The notes under the pieces were generated by a model. It saw only the letters and a list, made by a program, of their open reading frames with translations, did no database searches and was not told the origin of the DNA. Positions 57,844-64,000 of a stretch of DNA of 64,000 nucleotides are shown here, piece after piece. Position 1 is the stretch's first letter. Each line of letters begins with the position of its first letter. A program made the translations under genes and the position numbers. The stretch comes from Rubrivivax sp. GTDB taxonomy: Bacteria; Pseudomonadota; Gammaproteobacteria; Burkholderiales; Burkholderiaceae_C. The stretch is taken from positions 1 to 64,000 of the forward strand of contig JADYZZ010000043.1 in the NCBI GenBank assembly GCA_020852865.1, written 5' to 3'.

Positions 57844-57857
57844 TTAGGAAACATCAA
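57844..57857 (-). promoter_or_regulatory. candidate FNR/DNR box upstream of dnrO
   Basis: TTAGG-AAAC-ATCAA has one perfect half-site (ATCAA) and one poor half-site against TTGAT-N4-ATCAA, and lies 90 bp before the dnrO start. It is supported by the DNR-like regulator in the same operon. The rest of the gap 57755-58035 shows no gene. Confidence 0.35.
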
Positions 57858-58035
57858 GAATACGTGGTCGCAAAGGCGCGCGGCTGCCGAACCTGCACGC
57901 ACGGACGGCAGGTTCCTCGGCTCGGGGCACGGCGCCGCAGCAGGCCGGTACGCACACGCCGCGAGCCCGGTCCGGCTGGTTGGGACGCCGCGGCGACATC
58001 GAGGCGGCATCGAGGCGGCCGCCGCCCGGGCCCGC

Positions 58036-59064
58036 TCATGCGTCGGAAGACGCGCGCGAGCCGAGCCCGAGATACAGGTCGCGGCCGCGCACGAGCGCGG
58101 CGATCTTGCCGTCGGCGACGCTGCGCGGCAGCATCCAGAAGCCGCAGTCCGGGTGGATGTACTTCACCCGATCGGCGCCGAGCAGCTTCTCGGCGCGCTC
58201 GACAGCGCGCGCGACGTCCTCGGGCGATTCGATCTCGGTGCGCTTGACGTCGACCACGCCCAGCCCGAGGCTGATGCCGGGGCGCAGCTCCTTGAACACC
58301 GCCAGTTCCTCGGGCGGCCGGTGCGCGGTCTCCATCACGATGTGGTCGACTTCGAGCGCGTTCAGGTATTCGACGAGCCGCGCCCAGGTGCCCTTCTGGA
58401 TCGACTGGCCGCCGTAGTTGCCGAAGCACAGATGCACCGCGGCCTTGGCCGGTGCGGCCACCGCACGCAGCACCTTGTTGACGGCGGCGGCCGCCCAGCG
58501 CCATTCCTCGGCGTGGCCGGGCAGATTGGCCTCGTCGAGCTGCACCACGTCGGCGTCGAGGTGCGGCACCTGCTCGGCCAGCACGTCGGCGATGGCGTGC
58601 GCGAGCCGCTCGGGATCGCGGTAATGCAGGTCGTGCAGCGTCTTGGCCAGCATGTGCGGGCCGGTGACGGTGAACTTGAGCGGCCTGGCGGCGAGCGCGC
58701 GGGCGCGCGCGCAGGGCAGCTTCAGGTTCAGCGTGCCGGCGCCGACCGGGCCTTCCACGACACCCGGCGGCCGGCTGCGAAAACGCATGCCGCTGGCCTG
58801 GGCGTAGGCGAGCCATTCGCCGAAGCCGATGTCGGCGCGCACCCCGCGCATCGGCCGGACGAAGTATTCGATCATGCCGTTGGTGTCGGGGTGATTGATG
58901 TCGAAGCGGTACAGCTCGCCGTCGCACACGAGGTCGATGCCGGCACGCTCCTGCGTGGCGAGCACGACGCGCGTGGCGTCGACGAGCGCCTGCTCCGAAG
59001 GCGCATGGCGCAGCCAGTCGGGCACCGGATAGGAGCCGACCACCGTGGTGAGGATGCGAGGCAT
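58036..59064 (-). CDS. stand-alone MetE C-terminal-type (cobalamin-independent methionine synthase core) protein
   Basis: 342 aa, one TIM barrel only, less than half of MetE. TTVVGSYPVPDWLR at the start is typical. Zinc-ligand motifs are kept: AVHLCFGNYG (His-x-Cys), HIVMETAHRP (Glu) and IHPDCGFWMLP (Cys). Such short homologues (core MetE-like) often methylate homocysteine from methylcobalamin or other methyl donors rather than methyl-tetrahydrofolate triglutamate; the donor here is unknown. The divergent epimerase gene starts 23 bp away. Confidence 0.88.
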   Translation of the reverse strand: MPRILTTVVGSYPVPDWLRHAPSEQALVDATRVVLATQERAGIDLVCDGELYRFDINHPDTNGMIEYFVRPMRGVRADIGFGEWLAYAQASGMRFRSRPPGVVEGPVGAGTLNLKLPCARARALAARPLKFTVTGPHMLAKTLHDLHYRDPERLAHAIADVLAEQVPHLDADVVQLDEANLPGHAEEWRWAAAAVNKVLRAVAAPAKAAVHLCFGNYGGQSIQKGTWARLVEYLNALEVDHIVMETAHRPPEELAVFKELRPGISLGLGVVDVKRTEIESPEDVARAVERAEKLLGADRVKYIHPDCGFWMLPRSVADGKIAALVRGRDLYLGLGSRASSDA

Positions 59065-59071
59065 GCCGGCG

Positions 59072-59079
59072 AGTATAAT
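59072..59079. promoter_or_regulatory. symmetric bidirectional -10 element
   Basis: Forward TATAAT (59074-59079) ends 7 bp before ATG 59087. On the other strand TATACT (59077-59072) ends 7 bp before ATG 59064. Both hexamers share the TATA core, so the two genes appear to be divergently transcribed from one AT-rich element, each with little or no leader. Confidence 0.6.
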
Positions 59080-59086
59080 TCACCAG

Positions 59087-60109
59087 ATGGTTAACAACCT
59101 GCCGGCGCGCTTTGCCGACGTCGAGGCGCTCGAGGCCTTCCTGTCGCAGCCGACCCCGGAGCTCGAGCGCGAGCTGGCCGCGATCGACGCGATCCTCGTG
59201 CTCGGCGTCGGCGGCAAGATGGGGCCCACGCTGGCACGCATGGCAAGGCGCGCCGGCAAGCGCGTGGTCGGCGTCGCGCGCTTCTCCGAGCCGGGCCTGC
59301 GCGCGCGGCTCGAGGCCTGGGGCATCGAGTGCCTGGCCTGCGATCTGCTCGACCGCGCAGCGCTCGAGCGCCTGCCCCGTCTCGCGCATGTGGTGTTCAT
59401 GGCCGGGCACAAGTTCGGCGCGGCCGGCAATGCCGCGCTCACCTGGGCCATGAACGTCGGCGTGCCCTACGCCGTCGCCGACTTGTTCGAAGGCTCGACG
59501 ATCGTCGCTTTCTCGACGGCCTGCGTCTACCCCTATATGCCGGTCGACGGCCCCGGCGCCGACGAATCCGTGCCGGCGACGCCGCCGCCGGGCGACTACG
59601 CCACCACCTGCGTCGGGCGCGAGCACGCCTTCCTGTTCGGTTCGCAGCGCCACGGCACGCCGGGCCGCCTGATGCGGCTCGAGTACGCGATCGACATGCG
59701 CTACGGCGTGCTGCACGACATCGCGCGCCGGGTGTTTGCCGGCGAGCCGGTCGACGTGACGATGGGCCATGTCAACCTGCTGTGGCAGGGCGAGGCCAAC
59801 GAGCAGGCGCTGCGCCTGCTCGCGCACGCCACCACGCCCACGACGCCGATCAACGTAAGCGGCGCCGAGGTGCTGAGCGTGCGCTGGCTGGCCGAGGAGT
59901 TCGGACGCCTGTTCGGCAAGGCGGTCTCGATCGCCGGGCGCGAGGCGCCGACCGCATGGCTGGTCGACACCAGCGCCGCGCGCCGGCTCTTCGGTGCACC
60001 GCGCGTGCCGCTGGCGCGCATGCTCGAGTGGCAGGCCGACTGGGTCTCGCGTGGCCTGCCCAGCCTGGGCCGGCCGACGCATTTCGAGACCCGGGATGGG
60101 CAGTACTGA
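59087..60109 (+). CDS. NAD(P)-dependent epimerase/dehydratase family protein
   Basis: 340 aa Rossmann-fold protein. AILVLGVGGKMGPTLARMARRAGK is the dinucleotide loop (about residues 34-57), with HVVFMAGHKFGAAGNAALTWAMNVGVP, FSTACVYPYMP and RLEYAIDMRYGVLHDIAR following the extended-SDR order. The classical Tyr-x-x-x-Lys is not evident. Substrate unknown. It overlaps the GNAT gene by 14 bp and is divergent from the MetE-core gene, suggesting a shared pathway (inference). ATG 59087 is chosen because the -10 lies just upstream. Confidence 0.85.
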   Translation: MVNNLPARFADVEALEAFLSQPTPELERELAAIDAILVLGVGGKMGPTLARMARRAGKRVVGVARFSEPGLRARLEAWGIECLACDLLDRAALERLPRLAHVVFMAGHKFGAAGNAALTWAMNVGVPYAVADLFEGSTIVAFSTACVYPYMPVDGPGADESVPATPPPGDYATTCVGREHAFLFGSQRHGTPGRLMRLEYAIDMRYGVLHDIARRVFAGEPVDVTMGHVNLLWQGEANEQALRLLAHATTPTTPINVSGAEVLSVRWLAEEFGRLFGKAVSIAGREAPTAWLVDTSAARRLFGAPRVPLARMLEWQADWVSRGLPSLGRPTHFETRDGQY

Positions 60110-60992
60110 ATCGTTTGGCGAGAGCGCGCTCGCTGCATCCGAGCTCGACGCCGCCTGCGCGCTCGTCGCCGAAGCCGGCTGGAACCAGACCGCCGCCGAT
60201 TGGCGCATCTTCCTCGACCTGGGCGCCGTGTTCGCGCTGCACAGCAGCGACGGGCGGCTGGCCGCCACCGCGGCGACGCTGCCCTATCCGAGCGGCTTGG
60301 GCTGGATCAGCATGGTGCTGGTCGGCGGCACGTGGCGCCGCCGCGGACTTGCAACCCGGCTGCTGGAGCGCTGCATCGAGCAGCTGCACGCGCAGGGCAT
60401 GGTCCCGGTGCTCGATGCCACCCCGGCCGGCCGCGCGGTGTACCGGCCGCTGGGCTTTCGCGACGGCTGGCCGATCCAGCGCTGGCGACGTGCGGCGCCG
60501 GACTCACGCGCGGCCGTACCCGCCGCGACGCGGTTCGCACCCACGACGGCGCCGCGCGCGGCGCCGGCAGCGCCGCTGCGCGCCGCGCCGTGGCCCGCGG
60601 TGCTGGCGCTCGACGCCGCGGCGTTCGGCTGCAACCGCGCGCCGCTGCTCGATCGGCTGCGCCAGCGCTCGGGCGCATTCGCCTGCAGCATCGGGCAGGG
60701 CGAGCGGCTGCGCGGCTTCCTGCTCGGGCGCGACGGCCGCGCCGCGACGCAGTTCGGGCCCATCGTCGCCGACGACGAAGACACCGCCTGCCTGCTCGTC
60801 GCGCACGCGCTCGCCCGAGTCGCGACCCCGATCGTCGTCGACGCGCTCGAGCGGCACGAGCGCTTCGCCGCCTGGCTGGCCGCGCAGGGCTTCGAGCGCG
60901 AGCGGCCCTACACGCGCATGGCGCTCGGCGGCGACCCGCTCTTCGGCGATGCGGCACGCACGCTGGCGATCGCCGGCCCCGAACTCGGCTGA
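60096..60992 (+). CDS. tandem-domain GNAT N-acetyltransferase
   Basis: 298 aa. The first GNAT domain (residues about 10-135) has the acetyl-CoA loop TWRRRGLATRLLERCIE (R-R-x-G-x-A type) and ends DATPAGRAVYRPLGFRD. The second half (about 160-298) reads LALDAAAFGCNRAPLLDRL and HERFAAWLAAQGFERERPYTRM, as in GNAT proteins with a second acetyltransferase-like domain (YitH/HolE-like). The acyl acceptor is unknown. A 14-bp overlap with the epimerase gene implies co-translation. Confidence 0.88.
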   Translation: MGSTESFGESALAASELDAACALVAEAGWNQTAADWRIFLDLGAVFALHSSDGRLAATAATLPYPSGLGWISMVLVGGTWRRRGLATRLLERCIEQLHAQGMVPVLDATPAGRAVYRPLGFRDGWPIQRWRRAAPDSRAAVPAATRFAPTTAPRAAPAAPLRAAPWPAVLALDAAAFGCNRAPLLDRLRQRSGAFACSIGQGERLRGFLLGRDGRAATQFGPIVADDEDTACLLVAHALARVATPIVVDALERHERFAAWLAAQGFERERPYTRMALGGDPLFGDAARTLAIAGPELG

Positions 60993-61067
60993 CTCGGAGC
61001 CTGTGCAGAGATCGATCCCGCGGGCGTGATTCATGTCTTCACAGGCTCTCGGCAAGGGGGGGACGCC

Positions 61068-62636
61068 ATGGCTCATGACTTCATCGTGATCGGCAGCGGG
61101 CACAACGGCCTGGCCTGCGCCGCCTACCTCGCCAGGGCCGGCGCGAGCGTGCTCGTCGTCGAGCGCCAGCAGCGCATCGGCGGCAGCTGCCACACCGCCG
61201 AGGCGACGCTGCCCGGCTTCAAGCACAACATCTGCTCGATGGTGCACACGCACATCCCGCTGAGCCCGGTGTACCGCGATCTCGAGCTCGAGCGCCACGG
61301 CGTGCGCTACGTCTATCCGGAGCATCTGCGCGGCACGCTCTTTCCCGATCAGCGCTGCCTCGTGATGTACCGCGCCAGCGATCGCATGGCCGCCGAGATC
61401 GCGCGCTACTCGGCGCGCGACGCCGACACCTTCCGGCGGCTCGTCGCCGATTACGGCGAATTCATCGACACGACCTACCTGCCGCTCATGTACTCGCCGC
61501 CGCTGGCGCCTTCGCTGCAAAGCGCTCAGCTCGAGGTCTCCGAGGAAGGCCGTCAACTGCTGCAATGGCAGGCCGGCACGCCGGTGCAACTGCTCGACGA
61601 GCTGTTCGAGAACGAGTACGTCAAGGTGCATTTCCTCGCGCGCATGACGGTGCTCGGCTTCCCGCCCGACGCCTACGGCCAGGGCTGGATCTGCCTGTTC
61701 CGCATCCTCAGGGCCGAGGCGCCGATCTGCGTCGGCGGCTCGCAGCAGCTGGCCGAGGGGCTGCGCCGCGTCGTCGAGGGTGCCGGCGGCCAGGTACGCA
61801 CCGGTGCCGGGGTACGCCGCATCGTCGTGCAGGGCAAGCGCGCGGTGGCCGTCGAGCTCGACGACGGCACGCGCCTCGGCGCCGCCAAGGCCGTGATCAC
61901 GAACGTCGAGCCGAAGAAGAGCTTTCTCGGCATGGTGGGCGAGGAGCACCTGCCGGCTGCGTTCGCGACCCGGGTCCGGAACTATCACGCGCGCGGACGC
62001 TCGCTGCTGTGCCTGCACCTGGCCGTCTCCGAGCCGCCCCGATACCGGGCGGCGACCGACAACCCGCACGTGAACCTCGCCTTCAGCCAGGAGATGTTCG
62101 GCGCGACGATGGCCGACCAGGTCGAGGCCTACCAGGAGATCGCTGCCGGCCGGCCACCGCGCCGCGCGATGCTGCAGATCACGGTGCCCACGCTGTTCGA
62201 CCCCTCTCAGGCTCCGCCGGGCAGGCACAGCGTGCTCGTCTGGCAATACGCTCCGTACGCGCTCGCGGGCCAGGGCCCGCAAGGCTGGCGAGGCGCGCGC
62301 GCCGAGTACGCCGAACATTGTCTGGACCTGTGGCGTAGCTATGCGCCCAACATGAGCGCCGACAAGATCCTCGCGACGACGATCCAGGACCCGACCGACA
62401 CCGAGCGGCACAACGACAACATGATCAACGGCGTCGACGTGGTCGGAGACATGACGCCCGACCAGATGGGCTACTTCCGCCCGTTCGCGGGCTGGTCGGG
62501 CTACCGCTCGCCGATCGAGGGTCTTTACATGTGCGGCGGCTACTGCCATCCGGGCGGCGGCGTGCACGCCGGCGCGGGCCACAACGCCGCCGGCGTCATC
62601 GCCGAGGACTACGGCCTGCGCAGGTGGTGGGACTGA
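61068..62636 (+). CDS. FAD-dependent phytoene-desaturase-like oxidoreductase
   Basis: 522 aa. An N-terminal FAD-binding Rossmann loop FIVIGSGHNGLACAAYLARAGASVLVVER (residues 4-32), IGGSCHTAEATLPGFKHNICS, and a C-terminal FAD motif PIEGLYMCGGYCHPGGGVHAGAGHNAAGVIAED place it in the CrtI/COG1233 family. These enzymes desaturate or isomerise hydrophobic substrates (carotenoids, retinoids, polyketide-like compounds). No carotenoid genes are adjacent. ATG 61068 is preceded by a seven-G run that may serve as its ribosome-binding site. The CoxG-like gene starts 5 bp after its stop. Confidence 0.9.
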   Translation: MAHDFIVIGSGHNGLACAAYLARAGASVLVVERQQRIGGSCHTAEATLPGFKHNICSMVHTHIPLSPVYRDLELERHGVRYVYPEHLRGTLFPDQRCLVMYRASDRMAAEIARYSARDADTFRRLVADYGEFIDTTYLPLMYSPPLAPSLQSAQLEVSEEGRQLLQWQAGTPVQLLDELFENEYVKVHFLARMTVLGFPPDAYGQGWICLFRILRAEAPICVGGSQQLAEGLRRVVEGAGGQVRTGAGVRRIVVQGKRAVAVELDDGTRLGAAKAVITNVEPKKSFLGMVGEEHLPAAFATRVRNYHARGRSLLCLHLAVSEPPRYRAATDNPHVNLAFSQEMFGATMADQVEAYQEIAAGRPPRRAMLQITVPTLFDPSQAPPGRHSVLVWQYAPYALAGQGPQGWRGARAEYAEHCLDLWRSYAPNMSADKILATTIQDPTDTERHNDNMINGVDVVGDMTPDQMGYFRPFAGWSGYRSPIEGLYMCGGYCHPGGGVHAGAGHNAAGVIAEDYGLRRWWD

Positions 62637-62640
62637 AGCG

Positions 62641-63162
62641 ATGCCCCTGCGCGAGCAACGCTTCGCCGTCGCCGCCGCGCCGGCCGAACTGTGGCGCTTC
62701 CTGCGCGACTTCGCGGCCCTGTGCGCCTGCATCCCCGGCGTCGAGCAGCTCGAGGTGCGGGACGAGCGGCACCTGCGGCTGAAGGTCAGGGAGAACCTCG
62801 GCGTCGTGCCGCTCGTCGTCGACCTTCAGGCCGAGATCGAGTCCGAGGAGCCCGGACGGCGCCTGCGCGCCCTCGCCCGCGCCGAGCATCTGACGATGCA
62901 CATCGAGGTCGAACTTGTGCCCGACGCTTCGGGCACCCTGCTGCACACGCGCTTCGAGGTCAGCGGCAGCGGCCCGCTCAAGCCGGTGGTCGACCGTCTG
63001 TTCGAGAAGCGCGCCGCCGAGCGCGGCGCGCGCTTCGCGGCCTGCCTGCAGGAGCGGTTCGCCGCGGCGCCGCCGACACCGCCCGCAGCGCCGGCGCGGG
63101 CCCTGCCCTGGTGGCGGCGCCTGCTGCGCTGGTTCACTCGCCCTTCACGACCTTCATCTTGA
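62641..63162 (+). CDS. SRPBCC/CoxG-like protein
   Basis: 173 aa. FAVAAAPAELWRFLRDFAALCACIPGVEQLEVRDERHLRLKVRENLGVV is the CoxG/Bet v1-like START-domain N-terminus, and TLLHTRFEVSGSGPLKPVVDRLFEKRAAERGARFAACL the C-terminal helix. The tail ends in a basic RRLLRWFTRPSRP. It lies 4 bp after the FAD oxidoreductase gene, so may bind its hydrophobic substrate or aid its membrane association. The last 29 bp overlap the convergent binding-protein gene. Confidence 0.85.
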   Translation: MPLREQRFAVAAAPAELWRFLRDFAALCACIPGVEQLEVRDERHLRLKVRENLGVVPLVVDLQAEIESEEPGRRLRALARAEHLTMHIEVELVPDASGTLLHTRFEVSGSGPLKPVVDRLFEKRAAERGARFAACLQERFAAAPPTPPAAPARALPWWRRLLRWFTRPSRPSS

Positions 63163-64000
63163 TCGACTTGTCGAGGAACTCGTTCGTGTACACGGTCTTC
63201 ACGTCGAACGGCTTGTCGACGCCGATGTAGTCGCGCACCAGCGCGTAATCGTCCTGCATGCGCTTGTCGTCGTGCCAGCCGAGCGCGACGGTCTGCGAGG
63301 TCTTGTCGCTCATCAGCACCTCGACGAGGTGCCAGTTCTGCAGTTCGTTGTCGTAGTCGAGCGCGCCGTTGGCGTCGACCAGCGCGCGCACGCAGGGGTT
63401 GGGCTGCTTGACGCACTCGGCAAACGCGCGCTGCGTGACCTTGACGAACCTGTCGACCAGGGCGCGGTTCTTCTCGAGGTAGTCGCGGTTGACGATGATC
63501 GAGTTGCCGTAGGGGTTGATGCCGACGTCGCGCCAGGCGAGGAAGCCCATGTCGTCGCCGAGCTCGCGCTTGAAGACATGGTGGATGTTGTAGAAGGAGG
63601 TCGTGATGTCGATCGTGCGCGCCTTGAGCGCAGCCAGTTTCGCGTTGGGGTCGATGTTGACCCAGGTCACCGACTTCGGGTCGATGCCGTTGGCCTTGGC
63701 CAGCGCCGGCCAGACGGCCCGCGCGCCGTCGCCGGCCGGGTTGCCGATCTTCTTGCCCGGGAAGTCCTTGATGCCGCGGATGCCCGAGCTCTTGAGCCAG
63801 TACATGCCCTGCGGCGAGTTGGCGTAGACGTTGAGCACGGCCACCGAGTCGGCCCCCTTGCCCTTGGCGACGAGGACGCCGGCCATGTCGGCCAGGCCGA
63901 CCGGATTGGCGCCGGCGCCGACGCGCTGGATGGCCAGCGCCGAGCCCTTGCCGACTTCCAGGTTGAGGTCGATTCCCTCCTTCTGGTACCAGCCGAGCTT
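63134..64000 (-). CDS. NMT1/SsuA-type ABC transporter solute-binding protein, N-terminus cut by window edge
   Basis: At least 288 aa visible and open to the window end; the signal peptide is not seen. LGWYQKEGIDLNLEVGKGSALAIQRVGAG, YANSPQGMYWLKSSGIRGIKDFPGKKIGNPAGDGARAVWP and IDPKSVTWVNIDPNAKLAALKARTIDITTSFYN are typical of NMT1/THI5-like and SsuA-like periplasmic binding proteins for riboflavin/pyrimidine, nitrate or sulfonate-type ligands. Ligand unknown. The C-terminus is complete, ending KSIKMKVVKGE. Confidence 0.88.
   Translation of the reverse strand, partial: KLGWYQKEGIDLNLEVGKGSALAIQRVGAGANPVGLADMAGVLVAKGKGADSVAVLNVYANSPQGMYWLKSSGIRGIKDFPGKKIGNPAGDGARAVWPALAKANGIDPKSVTWVNIDPNAKLAALKARTIDITTSFYNIHHVFKRELGDDMGFLAWRDVGINPYGNSIIVNRDYLEKNRALVDRFVKVTQRAFAECVKQPNPCVRALVDANGALDYDNELQNWHLVEVLMSDKTSQTVALGWHDDKRMQDDYALVRDYIGVDKPFDVKTVYTNEFLDKSIKMKVVKGE

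Noticed and set aside
57755..58035. riboswitch (B12 or SAM type) between dnrO and the MetE-core gene
   Set aside because: This gap is downstream of the MetE-core gene, whose own leader is at most 22 bp; no conserved riboswitch motif was seen.
61056..61062. seven-G tract as a phase-variable switch before the FAD oxidoreductase
   Set aside because: It lies in the ribosome-binding region, not in a coding frame, and seven Gs in such GC-rich DNA is weak evidence.

Overview
The window is a high-GC (about 70% by eye), densely coded chromosomal segment of a betaproteobacterium, most probably order Burkholderiales (Rubrivivax/Leptothrix/Methylibium-like). The placement rests on lineage-typical genes (DUF3460, DUF2782 beside thrB, a BPSS1780-type membrane protein, a DnrO-type protein, Bug/TctC solute-binding proteins), on conserved gene orders (apbC/metG divergent; polA-DUF2782-thrB), and on many TAnAAT -10 elements very close to start codons. 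There are no phages, intact insertion sequences, rRNA genes or CRISPR arrays. The only complete RNA gene seen is tRNA-Leu(CAA).

Layout. 0.4-14.3 kb is a molybdenum/formate-dehydrogenase island. A DUF3306 protein, a poly-[4Fe-4S] protein, a TorD-like chaperone and mobA run forward. A ModE-like regulator fused to a binding-protein domain and a nitroreductase run backward. Two MFS transporters follow, and then a soluble NAD-type formate dehydrogenase with a fused gamma-beta subunit (fdsGB) and fdsA. 14.4-26.9 kb is mostly housekeeping and general metabolism: apbC, metG, a nitroreductase, a SulP transporter, a nitrobindin-like protein, a Lon-like protease with a Usp-like partner, an aldo/keto reductase, DUF3460 and scpA. 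27.0-37.2 kb has a livM fragment, an MFS transporter, polA, DUF2782, thrB, a BPSS1780-type protein, uvrD and guaC. 37.3-50.2 kb holds a putative NlpC/P60-like protein, an S41 protease lipoprotein, valS, a degenerate hydroxyacid-dehydrogenase homologue, galU, a TusA-like protein, a NUDIX hydrolase, cysM, tRNA-Leu, a rhomboid protease, an epimerase, a CDP-6-deoxyglucoseen-reductase-like flavoprotein and a TctC protein. 50.2-53.8 kb is a livHMGF transporter operon without its binding protein. 53.9-57.8 kb has rarA and an apparent NO/nitrogen-oxide-responsive operon (DnrO, hemerythrin, FmdE-like, Dnr-type Crp/Fnr regulator). 58.0-64.0 kb has a stand-alone MetE-core protein divergent from an epimerase-GNAT pair, a phytoene-desaturase-like FAD enzyme with a CoxG-like partner, and the 3' part of an NMT1/SsuA-type binding-protein gene running off the edge.

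The most unusual non-coding features are two related long palindromic elements. One lies at 124-396, just before the DUF3306 gene. The other lies at 31728-31894, between DUF2782 and thrB, where it appears to supply both the stop codon of the upstream gene and the Shine-Dalgarno of the downstream gene. Also notable are a three-unit hairpin array fitted between two convergent stop codons (8335-8415), a symmetric bidirectional promoter in a 22-bp gap (59065-59086), several probable leaderless genes, and a hydroxyacid-dehydrogenase homologue that has lost its cofactor and catalytic signatures. No single locus can be declared a new system from sequence alone; the Dnr-FmdE-hemerythrin-DnrO operon and the palindromic element family are the best leads.
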